Source: Aliidiomarina taiwanensis (GTDB lineage Bacteria > Pseudomonadota > Gammaproteobacteria > Enterobacterales > Alteromonadaceae). From it: a stretch of 43,057 nt of DNA. Position numbers and translations under genes: made by a program. The notes beneath the pieces were generated by a model. That model did not search any database. It was not told where the DNA came from and worked only from the letters and a program-made list of their open reading frames with translations. The stretch spans positions 1 to 43,057 of the forward strand of contig NZ_PIPQ01000011.1 of the NCBI RefSeq assembly GCF_003987015.1, in the 5' to 3' direction. Below are positions 8,250-18,309 of this stretch, in pieces; positions within the stretch are counted from its first letter, which is position 1, and every line of letters begins with the position of its first letter.

Positions 8250-8927
8250 ATGACACAGCAATACCTTCCTTGTGTGGAAGTAGAGCCAACCACAGGTACC
8301 GCGAACGCAAGTGTAATTTGGCTTCACGGCCTGGGTGCCGACGGCCACGACTTTGAACCTATTGTGCCGCATATTCAATTGCCAGCAGAGCTGCATACGC
8401 GCTTTGTATTTCCACACGCACCGAAAATGCCAGTCACCGTAAACGGCGGTATGACCATGCCGGCTTGGTACGACATTTTAGAAATGAGTATAGAACGCAG
8501 CGTTGACGAGCAGCAATTGCGCCAGTCGGCGGACTGGGCGAAGGCCTTGATTGCCCGTGAACTAGAGCGGGGTATTCCGGCGGAGCGTATTGTGCTGGCA
8601 GGGTTTTCTCAGGGCGGTGCAGTGGCGTATGAAGCGGGCCTCACCTACGAGCATAAACTCGCGGGTATTATGGCGTTGTCCACTTATTTAGCCACCAAAG
8701 ACACGCTTGCACCCCATACGGCACAAGCAAACACGCCTATTTTGGTACAGCATGGCAGCCAAGACCCAATTGTTCCTGTTAGCCTTGGCGAGCAGGCAAA
8801 AGTCTGGTTAGAGCAGCGCGACTATAGCGTGAGCTACCAAACTTACCCTATGGCCCACCAAGTGAGCGGGCCGCAAATTGCTGATATTTCAGCGTGGTTA
8901 GGCAAGGTACTTTCGGCAGGGCTATAA
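8250..8927 (+). CDS. Alpha/beta-hydrolase carboxylesterase (acyl-protein thioesterase-like)
   Basis: The 225-residue serine hydrolase has the phospholipase/carboxylesterase fold: the oxyanion segment [14 protein letters not shown], nucleophile Ser120 in GFSQGG, Asp172 in GSQDPIVP and His203 in MAHQV. Size and motifs match small bacterial carboxylesterases that hydrolyse short acyl esters. It has no signal peptide, so it is cytoplasmic. RBS AAGGA is upstream. Its 3' end overlaps the convergent deoB by 6 bases. The natural substrate is not evident. Confidence 0.9.
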   Translation: MTQQYLPCVEVEPTTGTANASVIWLHGLGADGHDFEPIVPHIQLPAELHTRFVFPHAPKMPVTVNGGMTMPAWYDILEMSIERSVDEQQLRQSADWAKALIARELERGIPAERIVLAGFSQGGAVAYEAGLTYEHKLAGIMALSTYLATKDTLAPHTAQANTPILVQHGSQDPIVPVSLGEQAKVWLEQRDYSVSYQTYPMAHQVSGPQIADISAWLGKVLSAGL

Positions 8928-10160
8928 AAAGCTTTTACCGTATGCAAGTGGCGCCAGTCCTAAGTGGCTGGCGATACTTTGGCCTATGTCGGCAAAGCTT
9001 TCCCGTCGGCCTATATTCTTCCCTTCCAGTCCTGGGCCAAAGCACAGGGCCGGCACATATTCACGGGTATGATCCGTGCCTTCCCAAGTAGGATCACAGC
9101 CATGGTCGGCGGTTATAAATACCCGGTCGCCAGGTTGTAACTGCGTTTCTAATTCCGGTAAGCGAGCGTCGAGGGCTTCCAGAGCCCGAGCGTAGCCTGC
9201 CACGTCACGGCGGTGGCCGTATTCCATGTCGAAGTCGACAAAGTTTGGAAAAATAATACTGCCGTCAGGAGCGTTCTGCATGGCTTCGAGGGTGGCGTCG
9301 AACAGGGCCATATTGCCCGTTGCTTTGACGGACTGAGTAATACCCTGATGTGCGTAGATGTCGGAAATTTTACCAATGCTAATGACTTCGTTGCCCGCTT
9401 CTTGGTTACGTACCAATAAGGTAGGCGCGGGTGGTAGCACGGAGTAGTCACGGCGATTACCCGTGCGCTTAAAGTTGCTGGCGTTGCTGCCAACGAAAGG
9501 GCGTGCAATAACTCGGCCGACGTTCAAACCTTGCTGATCAAGCAATGCGCGCGCTTGTTCGCACAAACGCAGCAAACGCTCTAGCCCAAAGGTTTCTTCA
9601 TGGGCGGCAATTTGCACCACAGAGTCAGCCGAGGTGTACAGAATAGGTTTGCCCGTTTGCATATGTTCTTCGCCAAGCTCGGCAATAATAGTGGTGCCGG
9701 AAGCATGGCAGTCACCTAAAACACCAGGCAGTTCAACGGCTTGTGTAAGCGCACTGACAAAGCTATCCGGAAAGCTCGGCACAGTTTTCGGAAAGTAGTG
9801 CCAGTCAAACAGCACAGGCACCCCTGCCATTTCCCAATGGCCACTGGGTGTGTCTTTGCCGTTGCTTATTTCTTGCGCGTATCCATACAAGCCTTCAGGA
9901 GTGCCCTGCAAGTCAAGTCCATGAAAGTTGTTGGTGTGCTTCAGGTCAAGACCCGAAGCTTCCGCGCCTAAATGGGCTAAGCCGAGTCGCACCAGGTTTG
10001 GAATATGCAATGGCCCGCTGCGTCCTTCGTCTGCTTCGCCTGCAGCGCAGGCACGCGCAATATGGCCAAAGGTGTTGGCACCTTGGTCGCCAAACAGGTG
10101 AGCGTCGGCAGACGCGCCTACGCCGAAGGAATCGAACATTAAAATAATTGCACGGGCCAT
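8922..10160 (-). CDS. deoB: Phosphopentomutase
   Basis: Interconverts ribose-1-phosphate/ribose-5-phosphate and the deoxy forms, linking nucleoside phosphorolysis to central metabolism. The 412-residue protein is close to the E. coli length of 407. The metal site is visible as Asp10 in [10 protein letters not shown] and the C-terminal [22 protein letters not shown] region; [12 protein letters not shown] holds the phosphorylated-residue neighbourhood. RBS GGAG precedes the ATG. It is last in the leftward cdd-deoC-deoA-deoB operon, 12 bases after deoA. Confidence 0.95.
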   Translation of the reverse strand: MARAIILMFDSFGVGASADAHLFGDQGANTFGHIARACAAGEADEGRSGPLHIPNLVRLGLAHLGAEASGLDLKHTNNFHGLDLQGTPEGLYGYAQEISNGKDTPSGHWEMAGVPVLFDWHYFPKTVPSFPDSFVSALTQAVELPGVLGDCHASGTTIIAELGEEHMQTGKPILYTSADSVVQIAAHEETFGLERLLRLCEQARALLDQQGLNVGRVIARPFVGSNASNFKRTGNRRDYSVLPPAPTLLVRNQEAGNEVISIGKISDIYAHQGITQSVKATGNMALFDATLEAMQNAPDGSIIFPNFVDFDMEYGHRRDVAGYARALEALDARLPELETQLQPGDRVFITADHGCDPTWEGTDHTREYVPALCFGPGLEGKNIGRRESFADIGQSIASHLGLAPLAYGKSFL

Positions 10161-10172
10161 ACCTTACTCCAA

Positions 10173-11501
10173 TTAGTTGTTGCTGCTTGGTTCTAGCAAG
10201 TCGTGAATAACCGGTGGGGGGGTTACCGCCTGCTCGCTTATGTTGAAAGCTGCCTGTACGCGGGCTGCTGCAGCCTCAGCGTCTGCCTCTGTGCGTGCGT
10301 AAACCTTGGCAATAGGTTGGTCGGCTGCCACGGCTTGGCCAAGACTGGCAAACTCAGTAAAGCCCACACTGTGGTCCACGCCTTGCGAAGGCTCGGTGCG
10401 GCCACCACCTAAACTAACAACCGCCAAGCCGACTTCGCGGGTGTCTATATGCTGCACATATCCTGCTTGGTTGGCAAATACAGGCAAGCACACAGGGGCA
10501 AGCTTCACATGCTGGCGGGCATTTTCGACCAAGTCGGCTGGGCCACCTAAGGCATGTACCATGGCGCTAAATTTCTCGGTAGCGGCGCCTGAGTCGAGCG
10601 CATGGTTTAGTTTTTGCTGCGCTTCTTCTTTGGTGCTGGCTAAACCGCTTAACAATAGCATTTGCTCTGCTAAGGCCATAGTTACAGCGTGTAAGCGCGG
10701 GTTGCGGTACGCGCCTGTCAGGTAGTCAATGGCTTCGAGCATTTCCGTGGCGTTACCTGCGGTCGAGCCTAGCGGCTGACTCATATCGGTAATGGTCGCA
10801 GAGGTTGGTACACCTGCTTGGTTCGCCACTGCCACAATGCTTTGCGCCAAAGCACGGGCGTCGTCGAGTGTTTGCATAAAGGCACCATTGCCGGTTTTTA
10901 CGTCCATGGCCAATGAACCAAGACCCGCCGACAGCTTCTTCGAAAGAATGGAGGCGGTGATCATTGGAATGGAGTCCACGGTGGCGGTGACATCGCGAAT
11001 GCTATAAATGCGTTTGTCGGCTGGCGCAATTTCGTCGGTTTGGCCAATAATAGCCACGCCAATGTCGTTTACTATCTGCTTAAAGTCAGCTTCTGAGGGC
11101 ATAATGTTGTAGCCCGGTATGCTTTCAAACTTATCTAAGGTGCCCCCCGTATGGCCTAAACCACGGCCGGCTATCATAGGAACGTAGCCACCACAGGCGG
11201 CTACTAACGGCCCCAGCATTAAGCTAACCGAGTCGCTGACACCCCCGGTCGAGTGTTTGTCGACCACAGGCCCTGGCATGTCTGGCCATTGCAATACATT
11301 GCCAGAGTGCATCATTTCTTCTGTGAGAGCGACACGCTCGTGCATTTCCATGCCCTGAAAGAATACTGCCATGGCAAAGGCAGCAATTTGACTGTCGGTA
11401 ACAGTGCCCGTGGTCACGCCTTCAACAAAAAAAGCGATTTGTTCGCGCGTGAGTTCTAATCCATTGCGCTTGGCGCGAATAATCTCTTGAGGTAACAACA
11501 T
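10173..11501 (-). CDS. deoA: Thymidine phosphorylase
   Basis: Splits thymidine with phosphate into thymine and deoxyribose-1-phosphate. The 442-residue protein has the phosphate-binding KHSTGGVSDSVSL loop, the AGRGLGHTGGTLDK signature and the C-terminal alpha/beta lobe. Its ATG directly abuts the deoC stop codon (TAA then ATG with no gap), which suggests translational coupling. It supplies the substrate for DeoB. Confidence 0.96.
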   Translation of the reverse strand: MLLPQEIIRAKRNGLELTREQIAFFVEGVTTGTVTDSQIAAFAMAVFFQGMEMHERVALTEEMMHSGNVLQWPDMPGPVVDKHSTGGVSDSVSLMLGPLVAACGGYVPMIAGRGLGHTGGTLDKFESIPGYNIMPSEADFKQIVNDIGVAIIGQTDEIAPADKRIYSIRDVTATVDSIPMITASILSKKLSAGLGSLAMDVKTGNGAFMQTLDDARALAQSIVAVANQAGVPTSATITDMSQPLGSTAGNATEMLEAIDYLTGAYRNPRLHAVTMALAEQMLLLSGLASTKEEAQQKLNHALDSGAATEKFSAMVHALGGPADLVENARQHVKLAPVCLPVFANQAGYVQHIDTREVGLAVVSLGGGRTEPSQGVDHSVGFTEFASLGQAVAADQPIAKVYARTEADAEAAAARVQAAFNISEQAVTPPPVIHDLLEPSSNN

Positions 11502-12314
11502 TTAATACCCTCCTTGGGTGTCGGCCGCTTGGCCGGTTAAAACGTGAACGAGGTGAGCGCGCACAGAGCTAGCCCCAATACGAAAACGGCTTGGGTGAAC
11601 CGCATCGGGGCCTAAATGATCGGCCACCGCCTGCATATACACAAGCGCGTCGTCGAGGGTGCGAATACCACCTGCTGGCTTAAAGCCAATGGCTTGCACG
11701 GGGTGTTCCCGTATGTGTTGAGCGTCATTGGCTGCAATGGCCGCCAGCATGTGCTGGGCAGCTTCTGGCGTGGCATTGACGTCCACTTTACCTGTCGATG
11801 TTTTAATAAAGTCGGCGCCTGCCTCAATGGCTAGTTGGCTGGCCCGGTGAATGTGCTCGGGTGTTTGCAGTATGCCGGTTTCTAAAATAACTTTTAGCTG
11901 GGCCTGGGTGCCGCATTCACGCTTACAGGCTTTAATAAGTAGCCGAGCCACTGTTTCGTCGCCTTCTAAAAAAGCCTGGTAGGGAAACACCACGTCTACT
12001 TCGTCGGCACCGTATGCCACACAAGCGCGCGTTTCTGCGACAGCAATGTCAATGTTGTCGCCGCCATGGGGGAAGTTGGCCACGGTGGCAATACGCACGG
12101 AATATAGATCGCGAGCGTCTAAATACTGGCGTGCCATGGGTATAAACCGCGGGAACACACATAAAGCAGCTACCTGCAGGCGCTCGCCGTTGTCTAGGAA
12201 CAGGCGGGCATTTTCGGCTAAAGCTTCAATGTCGGCTGCTGTTTCCGTGTCGGTCAGACTGGTTAAGTCGAGCAGCGAAAAAGCCTGTGCAGCCTTTTCT
12301 TGTAAGTCGTGCAT
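11502..12314 (-). CDS. deoC: Deoxyribose-phosphate aldolase
   Basis: Cleaves deoxyribose-5-phosphate to acetaldehyde and glyceraldehyde-3-phosphate. The 270-residue class I aldolase has Schiff-base Lys171 in FIKTSTGK, Lys212 in GFKPAGGIRT and Asp107 in DEVDVV, the same triad as E. coli DeoC. It acts on the product of DeoB. It starts 12 bases after cdd. In E. coli the order is deoC-deoA-deoB as here, but cdd is elsewhere; linking cdd to deoCAB is common in marine gammaproteobacteria. Confidence 0.96.
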   Translation of the reverse strand: MHDLQEKAAQAFSLLDLTSLTDTETAADIEALAENARLFLDNGERLQVAALCVFPRFIPMARQYLDARDLYSVRIATVANFPHGGDNIDIAVAETRACVAYGADEVDVVFPYQAFLEGDETVARLLIKACKRECGTQAQLKVILETGILQTPEHIHRASQLAIEAGADFIKTSTGKVDVNATPEAAQHMLAAIAANDAQHIREHPVQAIGFKPAGGIRTLDDALVYMQAVADHLGPDAVHPSRFRIGASSVRAHLVHVLTGQAADTQGGY

Positions 12315-12326
12315 GCTGAAATTCCT

Positions 12327-12719
12327 TTATAAATGGTCGGGGCCAAAGGAAAGGGGTAACAGGTCATTTAAGGTGACACTTTTACGAATACCTTCCGGGC
12401 CGCATATATGCACGCGAGTTTCGGCCGTGCCGAACTCACGTATTTTTTGGCGGCAACCCCCACATGGAGAAACGAGCTTATCGCCATTGCCTACCACATA
12501 AATTTCTTGAATTTGGGTTTCGCCTGCGCGCACCATGGCTGAAATAGCACCGGCCTCGGCACACGTTCCCTCAGGGAAGGCCGCATTTTCCACATTGCAG
12601 CCGCTAAACAGCGTGCCTTTACTGGTGCGAATAGCAGCCCCTACAGGAAATTGTGAATAGGGCGAGTAGGCGGCCTGCATGGCGTCAATTGCTAAGTCAA
12701 ACAATGGATCGTGTTTCAT
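12327..12719 (-). CDS. cdd: Cytidine deaminase (short tetrameric type)
   Basis: Deaminates cytidine and deoxycytidine to the uridine forms. The 130-residue protein is the small homotetrameric class, in which zinc is held by three cysteines: Cys53 in GTCAEAG with catalytic Glu55, plus Cys86 and Cys89 in PCGGCRQ. E. coli Cdd is instead the 294-residue dimeric type. It heads the deo genes and lies 33 bases after glpK, so it may also be read from the glpK promoter. Confidence 0.95.
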   Translation of the reverse strand: MKHDPLFDLAIDAMQAAYSPYSQFPVGAAIRTSKGTLFSGCNVENAAFPEGTCAEAGAISAMVRAGETQIQEIYVVGNGDKLVSPCGGCRQKIREFGTAETRVHICGPEGIRKSVTLNDLLPLSFGPDHL

Positions 12720-12752
12720 AGCTCATTTCTTATAAGCAAAAGGGGAGACATT

Positions 12753-14240
12753 CTAACGGACTTTACTCACATCAGCCAACCAGCGCTGATAAAGCTGCTG
12801 GCGCTGAGCATGGTCGAGCTTGGCCGTGAACCCTTGGTCGTATTCGGAAAGCGCGTGAATGTCTGCTAGTTGGCTAAACAGCCAAGCCTGTAGCCCCGCC
12901 AGAAAAGCGGCCCCGCGTATAGTAATTTCCGGGCTGTCGGCACGCAGTATGGTGCGCTGCGACATATCCGCTAAGGCTTGCAAAAACCAAGCGTTTTCTG
13001 TCATGCCGCCGTCGACTTTGAGCTGGTGTATATGCTGGCCGTCGTCTTCCATGGCCTGCAATAAGTCGAGGGTTTGGTAGGCCACGCTGCGCAATGCTGC
13101 AGCAGCAATTTGCTGTTTGCCCGTGTCGCGGGTCATCCCCACCAGTGCGGCGCGTGCATTGGGCTCCCAGTAGGGCGCACCTAACCCGGTAAAAGCGGGA
13201 ATAAGCCGTTCACTTTGGTCCCAAGGCACGCCCTGGGCTAAGCTTTCGGTTTCCCGAGCTTGCTGAATAATACCAAGCTTGTCGCGTAACCATTGTACGA
13301 TAGCGCCGGCCATGAAAATACTACCCTCTAAGGCGTACACCGCTTGGCCTTGATGCTGCCAAGCCAGGGTTGAGAGTAGCTTATTGCGCGACAAAATAGG
13401 TTGGTCGCCACTGTTGACCAACATAAAGCAGCCAGTGCCGTACGTGCTTTTGCCTTGCCCTGGTTGAATACAGCCTTGGCCAAGCAAAGCACTTTGCTGG
13501 TCGCCCACCATGCCTTGTATGGGAATAGCCGCACCGAGTAAGTCAGGGGCGGTCACGCCAAAGTCATGGGCATTGTCGCAAATTTCAGGCAGCATGCTGA
13601 CAGGAATGGAAAACAGAGCTAACAGTTCCGGGTCCCACTGACGCGTTTGTAAATTCATCAGCAGGGTGCGAGAGGCATTACTGGCATCGGTTTTATGCAC
13701 CTTGCCCTGGGTAAAGCGCCATAATAAGTAGCTGTCGACCGTGCCGAAGCACAGCTCGCCACGCTCAGCTCGCTCGCGAGCGCCTTCCACGTGCTCAAGA
13801 ATCCAATGAATTTTAGTGGCGGAAAAATAGGGGTCGAGCAGTAACCCGGTACGCTCTTGCACTAAGGCTTCATGGTTGCCACCTTTCAGTTGTTGGCAAT
13901 AGCCTGCGGTGCGTCTATCTTGCCAGACAATAGCGTTATAAATGGGCTCGCCGGTTATTTTGTCCCAAACCAGCGTGGTTTCCCGTTGGTTGGTTATCCC
14001 TATGCAGGTTAGGTCGTGGGCTTGAAAGCCGCTGGCGGCAATGGCGTCTTTGCACGCTTGCAAAGTGCTTTGCCAAATATCGTGAGGGCAATGCTCAACC
14101 CAGCTGTCGTTTAAAAAAACTTGCTCAAACTCGTGTTGACCACGACCCAGCACATTCAGCTGGCAGTCAAGCACCAAGGCACGGGAAGAGGTGGTGCCTT
14201 GGTCGATAGCTAATATAAGCTCTGTTTTTGGTGTACTCAT
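12753..14240 (-). CDS. glpK: Glycerol kinase
   Basis: Phosphorylates glycerol to glycerol-3-phosphate. The 495-residue FGGY-family kinase has the ATP loop AIDQGTTSSRALVLD, the FGGY signatures YGTGCFMLVN and KVDGGMTENAWFLQ, and MVGDQQSALLG. Neither glpF nor glpD is adjacent; instead it precedes the nucleoside salvage genes on the same strand, which is an unusual pairing. The sequence before ATG14240 (ccttaag) is a poor ribosome-binding site, so translation may be modest or the leader structured. Confidence 0.95.
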   Translation of the reverse strand: MSTPKTELILAIDQGTTSSRALVLDCQLNVLGRGQHEFEQVFLNDSWVEHCPHDIWQSTLQACKDAIAASGFQAHDLTCIGITNQRETTLVWDKITGEPIYNAIVWQDRRTAGYCQQLKGGNHEALVQERTGLLLDPYFSATKIHWILEHVEGARERAERGELCFGTVDSYLLWRFTQGKVHKTDASNASRTLLMNLQTRQWDPELLALFSIPVSMLPEICDNAHDFGVTAPDLLGAAIPIQGMVGDQQSALLGQGCIQPGQGKSTYGTGCFMLVNSGDQPILSRNKLLSTLAWQHQGQAVYALEGSIFMAGAIVQWLRDKLGIIQQARETESLAQGVPWDQSERLIPAFTGLGAPYWEPNARAALVGMTRDTGKQQIAAAALRSVAYQTLDLLQAMEDDGQHIHQLKVDGGMTENAWFLQALADMSQRTILRADSPEITIRGAAFLAGLQAWLFSQLADIHALSEYDQGFTAKLDHAQRQQLYQRWLADVSKVR

Positions 14241-14298
14241 CTTAAGGTATGCTCTTTGCGTGGTTTAACACTAGCTTACCGAGAGCAGGAGCAAAAGT

Positions 14299-16545
14299 TT
14301 ATGCTTGTGGCATAAAAAACTCAGTTAAAGGCTTGGGCTTGCCTATGCCGTAGCCTTGAGCATAGTGCACACCTAGTTCGGTAAGCACATCAATTATTTC
14401 TTCGTTTTCAACAAACTCAGCAACGGTTTTTAAGTTCATGGTGGTAGCTACCTGGCAAATGGCAGCCACAATGCTTTTATTAACGGGGTTTGTGGCAAGG
14501 TCTTGCACAAATGCACCGTCAATTTTTAATTCGTCAAACGGATATTGGCAAAGGTAGTCGAAGCTAGCCAGGCCAGTGCCAAAGTCGTCGAGGGCAACCT
14601 TGGCGCCTAAGTCATGAATGTCGTGGATAAAATTTAAAGCTTGCAACGGGTTTCGAATGGTTTGTGTTTCGGTAATTTCAAACATCAGCCGCTCTGGGGC
14701 AATTGCGTAACGCTTCATGCAGGAGCCAATAAAGCTGGCAAGTTCAGGGTCAGACAAGGAGGCGCCACTGAGGTTCATAGCGCAATAGGATGTTTTGTGC
14801 GATGTGCTGCTATGGAGCGCCAATAACTTAAGGGTGTTCTCTACAACCCAGCGGTCGAGGGTGGGCATAAAACCATAAACTTCAGCGGCAGGTAAAAACT
14901 CGGCTGGAGAAATAATGCTCCCATCGTGGGAACGCATGCGAATTAACACCTCAAAATAAAGGCCCGTGTCGGCTGTTGTAAGGGCTTTAATTTCTTGTCC
15001 GAATAGCACCAATTCATTATTGAGAGTGGCCGTTTTTAGTTGCTCGAAGCGGTCGGCCAGTGTCAGGTGCTCTTTGACAGTGCTGCTTGGTGCGTCAATA
15101 TAATGGAAGCTGACAACCATGTCCCGTGCTATCAGAGTGGTATGAGAAGCCGCACTAATATACTGGGTTGGCCCGCCAAGGCTGCCGTCAATGGGTATTG
15201 CACCCATAGCAATACGAGTCGTTATGTCGATATTATTTTGCCGCTTGCACCTTAATATTTCGGCATATATTTCTCTGGCTTCAGTTTTGATGTTGGAAGC
15301 GGAGCGAGCGAACTGCAAAATGGCAAACTTACCTTGGTTTAGCCGGGCAATCACTGCATTGGGGCATACCTGTCGTAATAGTAAAGCCAGCTTGCTTTCA
15401 ATGTCTGCTGTGCCTTCGTAACCGAGTAATTCGTTTACAGCGCTTAAGTCGGGTAATTTCACGCACGCTAACCAAGGCTGCTGTGAGTCTGCCAGTGTGT
15501 GGGTGCTGTTGAGTACTTGCTGAATCACCTCGTGCAGGCCGCGTTCGTTCGCTAGGCCAGTTAATAAGTCTTCCTTGGCTTGGTTTTCAAAGCGCTCGAT
15601 AAGGTGAAAGCGGTGACGGTTAACTGAACCCAGCATTTGCGCCATAACCGACAAAATACCAGCTTGCAGTAAAACCCTCAGCAAGTCTTCGAAGTCATTT
15701 ATGGGCGGCAAGCCACCAATATTATATATAGAAAAACAAACGAAAATAGAGGCAAAAACGGGAATCCAAAAGTGCAAGCTAACTGGGCGAGCGGTAAGGG
15801 CGTACCAACAGATAAGAGGAAACAAAGCGAAAGAGAATACTGGAGCATACCGAGCGTCGCCCCATCTGGTTAAAATAATGCTTACGAACAAAGCAGTTGC
15901 AGCAAGGAACAACCATATTTGAATTTTCCGCTCTTTTAAGTCGTTTATCACTTCGCGTAGAGCGAGTTGAGGCGTTGAAAAAACTAAGACAAATACAGGT
16001 GCAAACAAAATAATTCCCAAGGCTTCAAAAAGCCAGTAGGAGAGCCATAGGTCTTGTAAACTATAGCGTGCAAACTCGGTCGAAAAATTTGTTATGGCAA
16101 GAGAACCAAGTAATGAAGACACACCAGCGCCAATAACAGCACCGTATAAATACAGGTTGGGTAAGTGGTTTAGCTGTTTTAAAGGGTGAGACACCTTGGC
16201 TCTATGACGTCGAATAAGCCAAGTAGCAAGACTAACACCCACAGTTAAGCCGAGGGTACCTGCAACGGCCTGTACCAACGACATATTTTGTAAGCTAATA
16301 CTCCACACCAAAAGAGCAGGAATAAGTACCCATAAAGCACGATACCCGAGGGCTAAGCAACCCCCCAGGAAAACCCCGGCGGGCGCCCAAATGGCCGACA
16401 TCTGGGCGCCGTCAAGCGTAATGCTACGACTCCACTGGGCGAGACCAATGAGTAACAAGGGAAGAAGGAACCAAGCGAAAGCAGGGGGCGTATTAGGCGG
16501 TTGCTGCAGCGCTTGGTTTTGCGGGTACGAAATAATAGAGAGCAT
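14299..16545 (-). CDS. MASE1 sensor with degenerate GGDEF and intact EAL domain (c-di-GMP phosphodiesterase)
   Basis: The 748-residue inner-membrane protein begins with a multi-helix MASE1-type sensor (about residues 20-310). A GGDEF-fold domain (about 335-490) follows in which the signature is NQGKF, so it should not make c-di-GMP. The EAL domain (about 505-745) keeps the catalytic set: EVL for EAL, NLSG, FEITET, DDFGTG, LKIDG, AEFVEN and YAQGYG. It is therefore predicted to degrade c-di-GMP, with the dead GGDEF perhaps sensing GTP. The signal perceived by MASE1 is unknown. It stands alone between glpK and purK, all on the same strand. Confidence 0.9.
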   Translation of the reverse strand: MLSIISYPQNQALQQPPNTPPAFAWFLLPLLLIGLAQWSRSITLDGAQMSAIWAPAGVFLGGCLALGYRALWVLIPALLVWSISLQNMSLVQAVAGTLGLTVGVSLATWLIRRHRAKVSHPLKQLNHLPNLYLYGAVIGAGVSSLLGSLAITNFSTEFARYSLQDLWLSYWLFEALGIILFAPVFVLVFSTPQLALREVINDLKERKIQIWLFLAATALFVSIILTRWGDARYAPVFSFALFPLICWYALTARPVSLHFWIPVFASIFVCFSIYNIGGLPPINDFEDLLRVLLQAGILSVMAQMLGSVNRHRFHLIERFENQAKEDLLTGLANERGLHEVIQQVLNSTHTLADSQQPWLACVKLPDLSAVNELLGYEGTADIESKLALLLRQVCPNAVIARLNQGKFAILQFARSASNIKTEAREIYAEILRCKRQNNIDITTRIAMGAIPIDGSLGGPTQYISAASHTTLIARDMVVSFHYIDAPSSTVKEHLTLADRFEQLKTATLNNELVLFGQEIKALTTADTGLYFEVLIRMRSHDGSIISPAEFLPAAEVYGFMPTLDRWVVENTLKLLALHSSTSHKTSYCAMNLSGASLSDPELASFIGSCMKRYAIAPERLMFEITETQTIRNPLQALNFIHDIHDLGAKVALDDFGTGLASFDYLCQYPFDELKIDGAFVQDLATNPVNKSIVAAICQVATTMNLKTVAEFVENEEIIDVLTELGVHYAQGYGIGKPKPLTEFFMPQA

Positions 16546-16596
16546 ACTCGCAATACTAAGTACAAATAAAGTTGATAGCTAGTAAAAAGTAGAAAG

Positions 16597-17682
16597 TTAC
16601 ACTAGTTTTTGCAGCTGCTCAGCGTGACTTTGCACCCACTCATCACCGCTGCTTTGCCCGTCTAAGGCAATGTTTATATGACCGACCTTCCTACCAGGGC
16701 GAGCTTCTTTGCCGTACCAGAAGGGAGCTGCTTGGCCGTGTTGCCAAAAGAACGCTGGAATTTCAGGTACGCCTATCACATTCAGCATCAGCGTTGGCTG
16801 TGTGGATAAAGGGGGAATGGGTGCGCCGGTAATGGCACGCATATGCAAGCTGAATTGGCTGCAGTTCGAGCCTGTTAACGACCAGTGCCCGCTATTGTGT
16901 ACTCGAGGGGCTACTTCGTTAATCAGCAAGCTGGCCTGTTCGCCTTCACCCACCACAAAAAACTCAATGGCTAAGGTGCCCACATATCCTAAGTCAGTTG
17001 TTAGGCGGGTAAACCAACTTTCAGCGACAGCTTGCAGGTGTGAAGGTAGTTTGGTTATACCAGCGAGGGTGTGGCTTAAAATACCGTCGCGGTGAATGTT
17101 TTCTACCAGGGGGTAGCAGTGTGTGTCGCCATTTTTCGTGCGCGCACCCACAATAGACACTTCACAGTGGAAAGGGATCATGGCTTCGACAATGCCAGGT
17201 TGCTGACCAGCGGTAGCAAGCAGGGGCTGTATGTCGTCGCCAGGTTGCCAGCGCCACTGGCCTTTTCCGTCGTAGCCGCCTTCCGCCGCTTTAATAACCG
17301 CACGGCCTTGCCAGTGAGCCAAAATATCAGCGAGCTCTTCTTTGTTTGCAAAGGCTTGCCAAGGGGCTGTCCCCAGATCTAAGCGATCAAACAGCGACTT
17401 TTCATGCTGCCGGTGGGTCAGAGGTTTAATTTGCTCGGGGCGGGTAAGTAACTTGCTTTGTGCAAGGGCAACATGAGCGTCTGAAATTTGCTCGTGCTCC
17501 CAGCTTACCACGTCGGCCCAGGCCATGGCCTGTTCAACAGACCAGTCCAAGGCCTGATGTGAGCCAACTGGCATCACCTGGTTGGTGCGGGTGTTAATGA
17601 GTAAACACTCGTCGCCAAGTTGAATACTGGCTTGCCCAAGCATTTGCCCAAGCTGGCCATTCCCGAGAATTAATACCTTCAT
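16597..17682 (-). CDS. purK: 5-(carboxyamino)imidazole ribonucleotide synthase
   Basis: ATP-grasp enzyme that carboxylates AIR with bicarbonate to N5-CAIR in purine biosynthesis. The 361-residue protein has the Rossmann start [14 protein letters not shown], the ATP-grasp [15 protein letters not shown] loop, [11 protein letters not shown] and the metal-binding [14 protein letters not shown] motif. Its ATG overlaps the purE stop by 4 bases (ATGA), giving coupled purE-purK translation. Confidence 0.96.
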   Translation of the reverse strand: MKVLILGNGQLGQMLGQASIQLGDECLLINTRTNQVMPVGSHQALDWSVEQAMAWADVVSWEHEQISDAHVALAQSKLLTRPEQIKPLTHRQHEKSLFDRLDLGTAPWQAFANKEELADILAHWQGRAVIKAAEGGYDGKGQWRWQPGDDIQPLLATAGQQPGIVEAMIPFHCEVSIVGARTKNGDTHCYPLVENIHRDGILSHTLAGITKLPSHLQAVAESWFTRLTTDLGYVGTLAIEFFVVGEGEQASLLINEVAPRVHNSGHWSLTGSNCSQFSLHMRAITGAPIPPLSTQPTLMLNVIGVPEIPAFFWQHGQAAPFWYGKEARPGRKVGHINIALDGQSSGDEWVQSHAEQLQKLV

Positions 17683-18170
17683 AGGTCAAGTTCCAAGGTG
17701 CTATTCGCAATAACAGTTTCGCGTTGGTTGGCGCGGAACTCTTGCACATTGTGTTGAACATCTGGGTTCGTTGTGCCTACTATTTGGGCAGCAAGTAAGC
17801 CTGCATTGGCGGCACCAGCTTCGCCAATGGCCATGGTGCCAACAGCAACGCCTTTCGGCATTTGCACAATAGAAAGTAAGCTGTCGAGGCCTTTGAGTTG
17901 CTTTGAAGGCACAGGCACACCCAGTACAGGTAAGTGCGTGAACGCAGCAAGCATGCCCGGCAAGTGGGCAGCACCGCCGGCGCCGGCAATAACAACCTGT
18001 ACGTCGTTTTGCTCGGCTTCTTTCATGGTGGTGGGTAATAAGTCGGGTGTGCGGTGAGCAGACACCACGCGCGCTTCCCAGCTTACGCCAAGATCGTTTA
18101 GCATGGTGGCGGCATTTTGCATAACCGGCCAGTCAGATTGAGAGCCCATTAAAATCAGTACTGAAGCCAT
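17679..18170 (-). CDS. purE: N5-CAIR mutase (class I PurE)
   Basis: Converts N5-CAIR to CAIR. The 163-residue class I enzyme shows [10 protein letters not shown] (the SxSD substrate loop), VSAHRTPD with the catalytic His, and the [11 protein letters not shown] loop. The start is set at ATG18170 because AGAGGAAC lies 9 bases upstream and the family begins [10 protein letters not shown]; the frame stays open further upstream but that extension overlaps the divergent gene at 18310 and lacks homology. It is first in the purEK operon. Confidence 0.96.
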   Translation of the reverse strand: MASVLILMGSQSDWPVMQNAATMLNDLGVSWEARVVSAHRTPDLLPTTMKEAEQNDVQVVIAGAGGAAHLPGMLAAFTHLPVLGVPVPSKQLKGLDSLLSIVQMPKGVAVGTMAIGEAGAANAGLLAAQIVGTTNPDVQHNVQEFRANQRETVIANSTLELDL

Positions 18171-18309
18171 GTATTTAGTTCCTCTTGGCTTATGAAAGGC
18201 GGGAATTATAGCAGCAAATTTGAGCAAAAGCATAGCGGCCCCAATGGCTGTGGGGAACTTCAAGGCAGGTAAGGGGCCAAACCAATAACCAAACAATGAA
18301 AGGACAACC

